A stretch of DNA of 64,000 nucleotides, from positions 11,600,990 through 11,664,989 of the forward strand of contig NC_060892.1 of assembly GCF_014805685.1 (NCBI RefSeq). The letters are read 5' to 3'. Source of the stretch: Silurus meridionalis. Taxonomy: Eukaryota; Chordata; Actinopteri; Siluriformes; Siluridae. Every line of letters begins with the position of its first letter. The first letter of the stretch is position 1. A model generated the notes under the pieces. It made no database searches. It worked only from the letters and a program-made list of their open reading frames with translations, and was not told the DNA's origin. Of the stretch, positions 37,911 to 52,739 are shown one piece after another. The position numbers were made by a program, and so were the translations under genes.

Positions 37911-40900
37911 TATATTATACCTCAAATGAAAAGGGTTTATTTACATATTCTATATTCATTGATGTCTTACCCTCATACATGAGCTTGGTTGTGCGGAGGC
38001 CTTCGTTTTCCGTTAACTCCTCATCCTCTCCCTCCGTGTCACTCGGCTCTGTGAGATGGGTGACTGATACTTCAAGCCGACAGAGGGTGCCGGCGCGACA
38101 GTGCTCCTCTCCCAAAGCAGGCTGGATGTCTGCCTTCACACTATACAGTGTCTGCAGTGTGAGAAGAGAAATACTTAAGCACAGCTGTTAAACCCATAAT
38201 GTAAAAAAAAAAAAAAGAAATCGAGTTTCGATGACCATTTAGTGACAATTAGAGCACAAGCAACAAGTCATTTACCCAACCACCAACATGTGGAATATAC
38301 ACAGAATAAATAGCCCTGCAATCTACATGGTGAAATGTGTTCGTTAGAAAAATCCAAAGTACACCTTTATTTTGTGTGAATATTTGTGCGTGTGTGTGTG
38401 TGTGTCCTCACCGAGACTCTTTCCAGCTGGAACTCATAGCTGTAGGGTTTGAGTGCTGTGTCTGGAGCGTTGGCAGGAGAAAAGCTGGCAGAAAATACAC
38501 ACTGCAGACATGGCAGCGGCTCTGTTGTCCACTTCACCTCCCACAGACTATATAAGCTCTGCTTACTGTACACCACCTTCACACGCAGGAAATGAGATCA
38601 GTCCAATTTTAGTGACTCACCCAAAACAAAAGAGATACGATGTGAGTAAGTGTGAAACTGTTGACTCACCTGGTGTGTTTTAGCATTGAGAGAGAGGAGC
38701 TCCAGTGAAGGTGTATGCTGACGGTCTGACAGAGTCTGATTGGCTAGACGAAAGTTTGTGTTTGATACATTTTCAAGGCACACCTGGATGTACTTTCTGT
38801 GGGATCAAAAGATAATTTAAACACTAAACAATGCATTACAAAAAAAAAAAAATCATTAAAAAATTGCTACATTTCACAGTTGAGCTTCCCCCCCCCACAA
38901 ACCTTTTCCCTGCTGACAGTATCGAGTGTTTGGCTCTGAAGGGGGTATAGAAGGTGAGAGATATAAGGATGGAATATATAGACCAGGGGCAGTCAATGGA
39001 CACCTGTGGAAAAAAATTTACATTATATGCAAAATCTAAAACAAAGTGCATGATATAAATCCCCTATGTATTTAATTTATTGCAGTGTTCATCGCAGTTG
39101 CTGAGTCATCAGACCTTCTGGTCAATGCAGGTCATGCCACTGTTGAAGCGTGTACGACTTCTTGGCCGGTGACGGATCTCGCCGTTGGTGAGGCGCTCGC
39201 TTTCGACCCGAGCCGGCGATAGTGGGATATGGCACAGCACCTCGAGCTGAAACTCCAGTGTGTGGTAGGGTGGAGTTAGAGGCAGAGAGAGGCTTGTAAC
39301 CTTCTCTGAAGCCTGGATGGACAGAGCAGCCTCACCTACCAGCTCTGCAAAAAATAAATAATGAGCGATAAATTAATGACAGCAAGTCACAGGAAACAAC
39401 CAGCATGCACAATCTTTTAAATCTGAGATCATGTGATTTCTGTGTGAGCTTTTCCCTCTCACCTCCAGTGGCAGAAAGAATGCGGGCAGAGCAGGAGGAG
39501 GAGTGCAGGATAGGCATAGAGTCTGTGTTACTCAACTGCAGCGCATCACCCTTTTTAATTTGGTAGTGGCCTGTTAGAATGGTAAACTTCACCCTCTGAG
39601 GAAGCCCAGCCAGCAGGCTCTCTACAAAACAAACACACCAAACAAGTACAGTAAGGTATGGGGGAATTCAGCATTGCATAATTCCCCAGTCAAAGAACAA
39701 ACTGGGACAGTTACTTTAGAAGCAAATAAGCTTCAAACAGAATAACTGAATCTGGGTGGTGTAATTCAGCCCAAAACAAGGTGGAGTTACTGTTATCACA
39801 TTTCTCTTGTCCCACAGTAATCTGATGTATGATTGGGAAGAGCTAGCTAGCGGTAGGAACTGGTAAAATACACAAAAAAACAAAACAGTTTTAACAAAAA
39901 CAATCCTATCGATCTGCGCATAACGTGATATGCGATATCAGGCCCTTATTATCCCCAGATAGTATCTTTCAGATCAGCAATAGATCAAATAACCCTAATT
40001 TAAATATTTTCTAGTCTGTAAAGGGTTTGGTAAGTATGATAGTTAAGGAAATAAATTCAAAGACAACAAAACTTTATATACAATCTACAGCAGACTGATG
40101 AAAGCGGCCTGACCTGTGAGGGGCTCGATGGTCAACTGTGGCTCCTGGGAATATACCTCATATTTCACAATTGGGTAAATGTGAGGCAAAACAAACTGTA
40201 CGCGACCCACTGTAGCACACAACTGTCGCAGATTGTAGCTGCCTGGCTTTGTGCTCTGAGTGAGAGAGAGAGAATGTTAAAGATTATTTAATGAGTGCAT
40301 GTGACAAAATCCAAACACACAAAACAAAATTCCAACAACAATGATAATTCATATATAAGTCTTAAAACACAGAGCTGTTGCATAAATTATTATTCAGATA
40401 AATTCACAAGACTGCTTTATTTAACAAAGTGTTACTATTTTTTTTGGAATGCAAACTAATGATTAACGTATTATTCCTATACAAGCTAAACAAAGTTTAT
40501 TTAGGCTGAACGAGTGTGTGAACACTTTCTGTGATGTTTAAACGCGAGACTTCAACCGCACTGATGCGCACTCGCCACTGTTAATCAGGATGGTTTTTAA
40601 ACTAATCATGTGAAAAGCAATCATGAACACACAAAAATTATTTAGTTTTCATGCTTCTCTGCATTCAAGTTATGCACAGAATCAATAATGATTAAAAAAA
40701 AAAAAAAAAACAAAAAAAAATAAAACCTTAGTTCCTTAAGTCACTTGACCTTATGAGATTTAGTTGGGGAACGTATATTTTTAAGACAAATCTCAGTGGC
40801 CTTTGTAGTTTTTCTCCACAGTGCTGAGAAGACAATGTGGAAATATTTCTGTTATGGTTTTATTAATTTGTGTTGCTCCGTTAAGATTTTCACTAGACCC

Positions 40901-43900
40901 ATTTTGTTGTGGTGTCGGGTTTGCTTTTTTATTGTTTTTTTTTTTGTGATAAAGTTTAATGTTATAGTTTGTGTGGTAAAGTTGATAGATTTTGTTTTGT
41001 GGTCTTTATTGTGGGAACTCTAATAGTGAACTCTAATGCTGTTAGCTTTGTTTCCTTTTCATGTTGTAATTTCTCAGCAGCTGCTTTTGTTACCCATGTT
41101 TTCACACAAGCATGCACAACGTCCCTCACCAGTGCAGTGAAGATAATGCTGTTGTTTCCTGGCAACAAAGTCACGTTGTGGGTCTTTAGCACCTGTGTTC
41201 CGTCCTCCATAGTAAAGGTGGAGCTTAAAGTGCTATGTACATCCAAAGGGGAGGAGCCATCATTGGCACGCAGCAGCATGTGTGCATTCTTGCAGATAAC
41301 ACTAGTGGAGTTAAGAGTGTTGTCGGAGGGACTGCGGTCCTGAATTTCATGAAGCTCCAGAGCAGGCATGCCTGTTCCTGGCAGCGCACCACCAGAGGGA
41401 CTCACAGCAGGGAAGGATATAGTGCCGTCTGGACTAAGACCGGGGCGCCGCTGGGTGCCTGCAGAGCCAGAACGTGTGCTTGGTTGCTCCCCTAGAAAGT
41501 GGACACTGGCTGCCAGCTGTTCTAGCTGCACAGGAACAGGCATTAGGCTGCACAGACGCAGCTCTAACTGCAAGGATGCACCAACATGCACTGTGGCAGA
41601 TGCTGGCAGAAATTGCAGCTCTCGCAGCTGAGCAAACGCAGTCATGCTCAGGACCACTCGTTGATCTAAATAGAGAAACAGGTAAGCAGACCATTAAGGA
41701 GAGAACAAAGGAAAGCATCTATTGTGAACTACAAGATTTGCAATATACCAAACCCCTGACCTTTGCCCTCTGGAGCCTTGTTAGCAAAGGTGAGGATCTC
41801 CTGGCAGAAGTGCTTTCTCTCCTCATCTGTCAGGTTGGTATCACTGGCCAGCAGAGCACTTGTCTGCAAGTAGCTGGTACAGAGAGTAAAGGAGTCCAAA
41901 CAATCCAGCAGTCTATACAGTCTATCATGCTATACGCGAGAGACCAGGAAAATTAGCATATTTCAAAATGAATAAAATTCAAAAATAATAAAAAAAAAAA
42001 CCACCCCAAAAATTTTTTTTTATAAGTTTTATGACTTGTATTTTCTTTAGGCTCAATTTATGGCTTTCAGTATCTTAAAAATGTAATTAATCAAATTTAT
42101 CAAAACTTATTTACAATTCCTATATTTCTTTAAATGCGTTTTTGTAAATGTAAAAAAACGTAAAATGTTTTGTAAATGTTTTGTATTTCATATTTTAGAA
42201 ATTATTTTACAATGTTAATGCCTTTATAATGTCATTATTATTCTAAAACAGTACAAAATAACAAAAACAAAGTAAACAGGTGTGTCCATTAATGTCACAG
42301 GTAAAACAGGCAGACTTTAAAAATGTAAAACGCTGATTAAATGTGGTCTCACACTTTGAGCATAACTGTTACTAACGGCTGATAGTAACAAAAGAGATCG
42401 GAGGTGAGATCAGGTAGCAATAACAGGGGTTTGGGGTTCAGTAAAGGATACTCCTCGGTCTGCTGCAGCTGTTTTTGACACTCGGCGGTTTGCTTGCGCG
42501 TGTGTGTAAGTGGCAGGCTCCAGCCTTCGGCCGTGTAGGACTTCAAAGAGTCCTTAAGGAAAGTTTTTGCTGTCTGGGCATCACCTTTCCTCCTATGCAC
42601 ACAGAGACACACACAGGCTTTCAGTTGGCTTCTTATAAGATTTCGGTATCGATCGCTAAATAAGGCTGTTATACACAGTGGTGGACAGAGTACATAAAGC
42701 ATGTACCTGATTAAAAAATAAAAGTATAAAGTATATGTCTTTAAATTTACTTAAGTATCCAAGTACTATAATCTATTATGGCTAAAATGTCATGTCATTT
42801 TTATCACAAGACTCTTTGCTTAATCAACTCAGTTTATGTGAAAAGACTCTAATGTTACTCTAAGCACACCAATCTATTAATAGAACGATATTAATAAGTC
42901 AATCACTAATTAATAACTATTAAAATTATCATAATGATTATCATCATTTATTCCTCTCAAAATGTTCTACTTGATGTTGAACTGAAGGTGAACTGTATGC
43001 TCTTGTTAAGTAGATACCACCAACCGGTAATGGCAGTTCTAGCTTGAATGACGCCCTGGATAAACCACACCATGACCCAACGTCTCCCCCATTGTTTAGT
43101 TTCAGCTTTGAAAAGCTCCTCTTTAATGAATAAGACATATTCTCAGAGCCATCCACAATACATTTCTGAGAGCTCCCGTCCATGTATAAATATCACTCTG
43201 AATGCATTTATTGCACAATTTATCAAACTCTCAGAACCAAGAACCATACTAACTATTCGGCTAATTGTAGCCCTAAGATGCATGCAACATCTATATTCTT
43301 ATAAAATATGTCTTTTAAATGAACCTCTTTTAAGCTGCACTGGAGATTCCATTTACTGAACTCAGTACAATCATAGAAAACCTTTATGACATCACCTCAA
43401 TTAAAAGATAATCAAATAAATAAGAGCTGTTTAACTACAATCTGATTAGACTAGTTAGGCTGTAATTGTTTTGCTGCTACACACATTATGATAAACTACA
43501 TACTATATAATTATAATGTTAACATTACAATTATACTATTATAATGTTATGCAGCCTAAAATAAATATTGCTGCTCTATGTGTAAAAGCATAGCAGACAA
43601 AACAGCATAACCTACGTGCTATACAGTTATTAGTCTATTTTATTAAATGCATAACGAGACGAGTGTAGCGCTGCATACACACCTTTATCTTTTGCACCCC
43701 CCTTACTTTTTTTATGTCGCCTAAATCCGCCACTGCCGAAGGGCAAAATCAAAACAAGTTTAAAACAGAGCGTGTTTGACAAGTACATTTTTTATACACT
43801 CAAAAAAAAAAAGGAACGGCTGATTTCGCAAAATGTAGTTGAGTAAAAAGTAAGATATTTAAAATGTAGTGAAGTAAAAGTAAAAGTCTCCCCAAACGGA

Positions 43901-46900
43901 AATACTTGAGTAAAGTACAGATATGTGAAAAAACTACTTAAGTACAGTAAAGAATTACATTTACTTCGCTACTGTCCACCACTGGTCATACACTCTCAAT
44001 TAGCAGATTAACCTACCTGTGTGAATATGTGCTTAAACAGGTTAAGGTATCAGGATGTCTACAGGTCCCTTAATTTAATGTAATTCCAAACAACAATTTT
44101 ACAGTCCTTCTAATGTAATTTAAGGCCAGTGGTGATGTACCAAGTATATACAGCACTCTACAGAAGTGGAAATAGTATAGAGTATAAAATTTTTCCTTGT
44201 AGATTATGGTTACATTTATAGGAAAATAAAATTATACCTGAATAAGTGAAACTAAGAATTTGTGGTTAAAAGTAACGATGTAAAAACTCTCACATGTAGA
44301 ACTCAGCCAGACTCTTTCCCACCAGTCGTGCTGACCGCAGCCTCCCAATGGCTCTGTACATCTCCAGAGCAGCGTGGGACAACTCCTACCAAGGAAGATA
44401 CAAAGAGTGTATAAATAAGGTGTCCAAAGAGGGTGGATAAAGTCAGACATTGTTTTCATAAGTTTATAATCAATATATCAGTTTTAATGCATCACATTCT
44501 GTTTTAGCATTTTCATAAGGCCAGCATAATTATAGAAATGTAAAAAACATTACAATTAACAGTTAGACACTACTTACCAGGTAGTGTCTTTCAAAAGCTT
44601 CTACTGATGATAATGCTTCTTTAAGTTTTTTATATGGGCTCTGAAGACTGTTGGCTAAAAGATCATGATAACCAAGAGTCAGATCATCTAAAAAAACACT
44701 ATTATACACTTCTGGTATTAACAGCAACAGTTAAAGCAAAAATGGAATTTACACAAATTGCTGCTTTATATAGATGTATAGTGCTGCAGTTATTTATTGC
44801 TCATGAGGTCCATTTGTCAAGATGTCTTTAGCCATCACTGCTGTGTTGGGCGGAAACAATTCCTCGAGTTATTTAAATACAAAAAACACATTCATTTAGT
44901 CCATTTAACTACACACGGAGGACTGTGGTTCCCCATGAACCATTATTACTGACGCATCAACCGCTAAATTTTGGACCGCTCTGGAGTCTTATTTCTAAAC
45001 GTTCAATTCGCCTTCTGTTTCTCCACATTGTGCAAACCCCTGGACAGGTAAACACAGAAGATGCTGTGGAATGAAAAATGGAGAAACGTAGAAAAAACAG
45101 CGAGGATTCAGAAGATTCAGGCTAAAGAACACAACAGTAAGTTTCCAAAGTTTGGGATCATTTTAACTAAAAGTCTTATTTTCGCTTGTATATTTAGTAT
45201 TGCTCTTTAATAAAGAAAAAAAAAATACTTTTTATCAGTAAACTGGACTAATCAGTAGGATACTCGATTACTAAAATAATCGAAAGCTGCAGCCCTACTG
45301 CTGTGTAAGAGATTTAATGCAATAAATTTAGCATCATGTAAACTGGGTATATAAATCGTTTTACTATTACATTCTGGCTCAGTGCCTATTGTGTATGAAC
45401 AGTTTATTTGTAAAAAATAAAAAATAAATAAAAAAAAAAAAGTGTGAAATTGCATCACAATTAAACAGTTGCCAAAAAACATTCATGTTTTTCCCACTAA
45501 TTTCACATGAAGCTAATTAACAAAGGCCAGTTTTTAGTTTGTACAAATCAACATTTAAACGTTGTAGCACACCTTCTGAGTCCGACACAAGTTTTATTAT
45601 TTAAGCTATGCGACTTTTGTACATTTATATAGAGAACAATATAAATCATACAGCGTCAGAAACCATATAAGCTTGTGTGTTTTATATACTGAACAACTTG
45701 ACATAATGCGAGTCAAAAGTCATGCAGTAAATCATGACAGTCATAAAGTCAGCAAGTTTTTTTATAATAGCAAACAAGTACGTGAAAGCTTCTCTTACAT
45801 TATGCCTCTAGCAAAAAAAACATAGGAACGAGACAGCAAACTGGTCTTGGTTGATTGACTTCATGTGGGATAATTGGAAATTGTGAAACTTTTGAGAGAA
45901 TTGTTCATTAATTTAGAAATGCATATTTCTATAATGAAATATAGTCAATTATGTCAATATAAACTCTCTAATATAAATCAAGTCAATATAAACTCTTCTA
46001 TATGACAGACCTGTTTCTGGTCTCTCTGTTCCAAGCCCTGCAAGTAGATCAACAGTGCGGTTAAGCTCCTCCGAGTTGGGCCCATTCTCTGACACCAAAC
46101 CACACAAACAGCCTAAAGACTTCAGCTGAAACAGCCCAAACAAAAGCATGGCATAGACAGAGTCAAGTCAAACTGCCACTTCCCTTATGTGTCACACATT
46201 TCTTAAACATCAAAAAATTTTAATCAGTGAATGAGTGTCTTTTTTTTCCCCTGTGTGTTTTTGTTGTTGATCTAATGCTCTTGTTAATGTTAATGTTTTT
46301 ATTGTGTGTTGTTCCAATTGACTTGTTAATGTGAACACCTTTAATCCAACACAACATTCCCCTTTTAGGGACAATAGTGTATTACATTAAATTAAAAATA
46401 TAAATTAGCTTAATTCAGAGGTTATTGTATCAAAGTGTCTAATGTGAAGCTGAACATGTGAAACTGATATATTACATTTATTTGCAAGAAAACAAATTGA
46501 TCAATTATATACTTTTGTCATCATTTAAAACTGGGGTCATCCACTGCATGGATTGTGCAGTAAAAACAAACAAACAAAAAAAAACTATTGCACAGTATGT
46601 TTGTGCATCGCAGCATGAAACAGTACAAGTGGGACATGATACCTTCTCAGTAGCATAAGTCCAGAGGCCCACAGTGTGGGAGAAGTTGGCCTCCAGCTGT
46701 GTGCGATCACAACAGCCCTCAATTCTGTGCAACACCTCCAGACAGCTAAGGAATACCCAGCAGTCCAGAGCTCCCTGGGGAACCGACACCTGTTTGACAA
46801 CAGTAGCAACAGCAATCAGAGCTGTACCTAAATGCAAAATTTACTCAGGTTTCTTTATTTGAAAAAAGTTTTACCTTACTTAAGTTTTACTGTTGTGTCA

Positions 46901-48554
46901 GTAATACACGTATCCTTGACGGAAGAGGACCACCAATAAATTACAGCTGATCAGATTTCTGTAGTATTTCTGTGGTAGCTCGTTCTCAGCTAATTTTATA
47001 TTATATTTGACACTTCTCCCAACATATCCCAGATTGCATGTATGAAAACCTCAGTGGTGCCTAATACACTTGTACAAGTACTTCATCAGTGTCACTGCTG
47101 TGCTCATCAATCAACTTAATAATATTTAGGTAGCGGTCAATCAATAGCGAGGAGTCAACTGTCACACACAGACACACCAACCTCAAGCAGACGAAGCTCC
47201 TGGACACAGTTGTGCAGCAGCTCCAGAGCTCTCTGTGTGACCTCCCAGGGCCTCTGCAGGAAAATAAGCAGTGTGCACTGGCGAGAAAACAGGTAGCTAC
47301 GCAGATCTAGCAGACTAGCCTCGCCGCGCTGGATTAGTTCCCTTTTCTCCATATCTATCGGTCTGCGCAGGAGCAGCCCGTTCCAGTTCCGCACTGGCTG
47401 GCAAAATGAGCCTAGCCAGTTGGCTCCATCTGAACACCATACAATACAGTAACACTTAATTTTTAGCATATGAACTGAAACCCACTGAAATACTGAACAA
47501 ATATATACAAAAGGGCCAAAGAGACTGTACCTCCAGCACCAAAGTTAAGCACATACTGGGTGAACAGGGCATCCAACTCGTCATACTGGACCAGCGCATC
47601 TTCAAACTGCTGTAGCATCTCAAACACAAATGCCAGCTCTTCCTACGCATAGAAAAAGCCAAAGGCATAAGACATGTGTAAGTGGTGAAAAAATTACCCT
47701 GTACCAGCATTTGTATTCTCTAAAGTAAGATATAAGTAGGAGCTCGGAAGATTAATTTGCAGTTATTTTTTTAGCTTAAAAAAAACGACAATATTTTTCA
47801 TGTGTGATTTTTACGTGTGACATACATTTGAATATTGCATAATTTTGCTCATTTTAATTCAAAAGTGATTGTAAAAAAAAAACAGCCGTAGTGAGGATGT
47901 ACCTGGACCATGAAGTAGTCACAGAAGCTCCAGCCTGGCTCGGTGCGTTTCTCCCGCAGTGTGCGCATGTCATCCTCAAAGCGACCCAGGTTCTTGGTGA
48001 AGGACATGAGAAGCAGAGTGCGCAGCTTTGTCAAGAATGAGTTCCATGACTCCTGAGAGCGAGATGACTCCTTTAGGGGATCTGACAGAGAAACACACCT
48101 GAAAGAGAGAGACAAAGAAATTTAACATTTTAAAAAGTAGCTCTATTGTGCCCTCATAATTTGATAACAGTTTAATTTTTAAGCAATACAACATATACGA
48201 CTCCAGTTATGCCGCACTGAATCGTGTTAGTTTACAAGACAACGTATAACATGCTCGCTCTCATCATGGTTAAAAGACATGGTACACTTATTTGCACCTT
48301 TTTATATTTTCTCTATTGAATAAAAAGAACGTTTATCATATTTACAATATACTTTCATATAAAATAGCGTGCCATGCCCGTTTTAATGAACTGTTTTAAA
48401 TAATAGGATGAACTGGAAGTAACAGAGTAAAATTCCACTTCTCTGGTGAAAAACACTGAGGCAAGCACTTAGTATGATGGTAAAACTGCTGAGAGCATCA
48501 CATCTGTTAGACTTTGCAGTACCATGGGTTATCGCATAAACCCCTCATGCTCTC

Positions 48555-48586
<32 letters not shown>

Positions 48587-51500
48587 ATAATATTGTAAAT
48601 ATGCTAACTATTTTATGCCTACTGAAGGTTTATACTTTGGTTATATTAAATGCTACTAACGAATAACAAGGCTCATTAATGAATAACTTTAAGAACATTA
48701 ACATTAAAGTAGGATCATTTGTGCTGATTTAAACCCCTTTGAGGTACATTACAGTTAATAACAAATAGCCTAATCATGTTACACCAAGTAGCTCAACTGC
48801 ATATTCAGCAATCCTAATTGAAGGGAAAGAGAAAAAACAATGATCCTCATAAGGGCAACTCGGTAATAAACGAGCAAAACCGGTCTCCATATGAGAAAAT
48901 GGTTGTACATGACACATAGTTCTAATACAAGACATTGTGCAATTTATGTCTTTTATAAAAGACATTCTTATGCAGTAGTCCACACTTTTCATAACTTTTA
49001 ACAAACACACTCGTCAAATGCAAAGTATACATGAGTCATGTCTTTATCTAGCTTTACAGAGAAGCTCTGCTGTAGAGTCACAGGCCAGAAATAGGGCCTG
49101 CCAGCAAAGCCTTTCTAAATTAGCACATTACAAGACACATAATCAACAGTGCTGAGTATCAGATAGCACAAACAAAATCCAACAGAGACCCACTCATTTA
49201 CACCTGTCTAAAAAATGATCCAGCTTTGAGGGAATAGGGTTTGAGACTGGGCTGCAGCTGCTGCTGAGCTGTTCTCACCTGTCGCTCTGCTTGTTGCAGA
49301 AGTCATTGCGGATCTTGTCCATGATGGAGGTTCTTGGTAGGATGTTAGTTTTGTTCTTTTTCTTGCTGTCGTTTTCCACAACCACGATGAGCCAGTCGGT
49401 TGAGCCGTGTAGCTTAAGCACGCTCTGCCACCGCTGCATGTCCTCCTTCACTGAGGTCTTGTATGTCTCTGTGTCCTGGAGCATGGACAAGATAGGGACA
49501 AATAAGAAAAAATGTATGCACATATTTTGATAATTAGCTTAAATGTTATGACAACCAGATATCCATTATTGGTAATATATTAAATTCTTATGAATAAAAT
49601 GTAATTGAAGCAGTTCCCAATTTTAATTCTTTTTTTTTTATTTACCCAAGTGCTTAAGACCTCTTACAGAATCACCCATGACTGCATGTTTTACTGAAAT
49701 TTAAATATGCACTGATGCAAAGGCCAAACTTTCCAAACTTTTCATCAACATGAGAGAGTTAACAATAAAGTATTAGGAAAAGAATACTGTAGTTAGAGGA
49801 AAAGGTTACGATAATTATAGCGCTAACTGAAGAACTATTAAAAAAGTACTAATAATAAAATACGGAATTGATTCATAATCACATAATTAGTTAACCATTT
49901 TGCAATATAATACTAACACAAATACTGAGATACAACAAAACAATGAATTGTCTTTATAATTGAAAAAATAATAATAAACAATAAGGTTAACCATATAAAT
50001 AGTCATATATATTCAGACATACATTAAACATCTCATTCAACTTTGTGATTACAAGGGCATAAACTTTCATCACACTTCCATCAGTTCATTATGTCCTTAT
50101 GTCAGAAGTATCAGATTTTTGAAGGTGATTTTTAAGGTCAGCTTCATTTTTGAGATTTCCCACTGGACATATACTGCCCTTAAATACATTTTCATTTATG
50201 TTTTCATTATAATTTATTTAAATACATTTCTCTTCAGAATTATCAATCCTTCTCACTCAATAAGCACACACAATCACACATTGGGAAAAGGGTGCTATGA
50301 ACCTCCTGAACATGTTTTCAGGAGATCAGAGAAAATTAGATAACCAGCAAAAAAACATTGGCATGGGGACAATATGTGAAATCTATAAATCAGGATAAAA
50401 AACATGAACGCTTTTTCCCTGTTCCCAAATGATTCTACTGTTTGGCTGAGACTAAGACTCACACAGCAGTCAGTCCAGTAGATGTGCAGGAAAGGAAACG
50501 TGAGAAGAGCCTTGTTTCCCTCTTTAGGAAGCAGCTCTTCTTTAAACTGAACAAAGTTGGCTTCTAGGTGGATCATCTTCGGCGCTCGCCCATACGACCT
50601 TGAGGGAAAATAACACACCGATAAGTCAGAATTCCAGCACCAATATCTGTTTATCCATTAGTTGTCTACACTTATGCATGCATCTAATGCACTTGAGTGA
50701 CCTTTCCTTTGAGGTTTCCAGTGTTACATAGATACTGTAAGCAACTATTCTTTCTCAGAAGCCTAAATGGCATGTAGCTGAGAAATGCAAAGTGTTCATC
50801 CAGTTCATGCCACACAGCTTAACAGAGTCTTGAGATCAGCAGTAACTTGCCTTTGAGTCAAAGCAGGAAGGTTATAAAAGAAGGGTAGAGTTTACAAATG
50901 TTAGACATATTTAGAATTCAAAAGGAAAGGGCATGCTGCATATGAAGCACTGTACATTTAGAGTTTACTCTCGAAATGCTCATTTCTGATGTTCATTATA
51001 TTTATTTTATACATAAAAAAATAAAATAAAAAAAACACTTTAAAACATTAAAACAAGAGCAGAAATGCTTAGTGTGTATCAGCACATTGTGTTAACAGCT
51101 TGGATGAGTGAGTTTAGATTAAGAGCAGGCACCTCTCTGAGCCAGATGTGTCCTTGACTAAGCATTAAATATCAAGCTTTATTTGTGTCAAGGAATACAC
51201 TCTGAAAGAATAACACTAAACAACCTTGCTCTAATGCTTTATAATTACTTTCTTCTCAGAGGAAATGCAAGGTCACTGCTTGTGTATATTTCAGGGAAGC
51301 ACATTGCGAGAAAAACAACACTGAATCTTGAGAAACACCATCTACCACTCAATATAATATTCGGGGGTTGTCGCATGATACAGAACTAATTTCATTCAAA
51401 TAGTCACTCTTTAAAAAGCATTGGTTTTGTGTTCTTTATTCTGATTAGTCTGATTCAATTGATAAACATTTTAACAGCAGCCCTGACAATAGTGCTTGTA

Positions 51501-52677
51501 ATTTTACATTCATGCATGTATCAATGAATTATATATACAGTGGAACCCGGTTATCTCACCCTCGGTTATCTCGACAACCCTATTAAGTCGACGTTTTTAA
51601 AGTGGAACCGCCAAATTCTCGCTTTTTCTAAGCATTTTTAATCGGTTATATTGACTTTTTATATGTCGCCGAACTCTAAAATCTCGAGCACAAGGGGGGA
51701 AAAATTTGCCATTTAACGGTGGAAAAATCAAGGCTTACAGCTGCTACAGGTGTTGTATTGTATACTGGTGAATCTCTGCTGTTAGTTAGAGCACATATGC
51801 CTTTTGTGGTTAAATGTTATGCGATGAACGGGAGGCGAAAGCCGGGCTTGGCGGCGCGGAACGTGTGATGACCATCCAAAATCATAGAATGAACACCGGC
51901 AGGATCGGGGGGGGGAATCCGCGATGCACTTTGGGAAGAAAAGCGCAGCCGTTGAGAGAGTGCCGGTGGGAAGGCACGTACGGGGATACGCATGCGCGAT
52001 AACAACGACCGCCGTGAACCAACATATACCAACAATAACGGACAGTGAGAGTGTGGAAGTTTAAACAGGAGGTGGTGATGATGATAAACGAGCACCATAT
52101 GTGCGCGATTGAGGCCGCGGGAGCTTCAGAGAAAGCAGCCGAGAAAGAACCTGACACGCTGAAGGGGGCCGAAGGGGGCGTGGCAGAGTGGATTCCTGAC
52201 AGATAAACATGTACTGTATGTATTTTTATAGCATGCCTTCATCAAACAAATCGCGGCAACGCTGTTGTGTAAAAAAAACCTTCAAAAACATGTGCATGCA
52301 CATTCTCATTTATTAACGCACATCATGTACATAAAGAAATTTCAAGCACGTTAATATATTGCCGCCATTTTGATTTTCGTTTATCTCGATCATCGGTTAC
52401 CTCGATGCTTTTTGGCGACCCCCTAGGACATCGACATAACCGGGTTCCACTGTATATATTTTAATAGAAACACACTGTAACGGTAATTGGACAACTAAAA
52501 TCTCAACAACAACAAAACAATGACATTACATTTTCTGTGAAGAGACTTAACAGTCAGTGGTAAAGCTGTTACATTAAATATTTTAGTCTTCAGGACAGAT
52601 AGTTTTGTGTTCTGATGACACCCTGCTATTTTTGCCTTTCTTCTAGCAAGAGAGTGGAAAGAGAGAGAGAAAGAGAG

Positions 52678-52739
<62 letters not shown>

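Noticed and set aside
41235..41956. Plus-strand open frames, one of 160 codons
   Set aside because: Antisense to trappc10 exons 13 and 14, with no recognisable protein and no splice support.
44578..46125. Apparent frame break between trappc10 exons 9 and 10, suggesting a missing 14-nt microexon
   Set aside because: The obvious TTCAG acceptor at 44646 gives a stop, but an acceptor CTTTTAG ending at 44655 starts exon 10 at 44654 and restores frame with a family-like ANSLQSPYKK junction. No microexon is needed.
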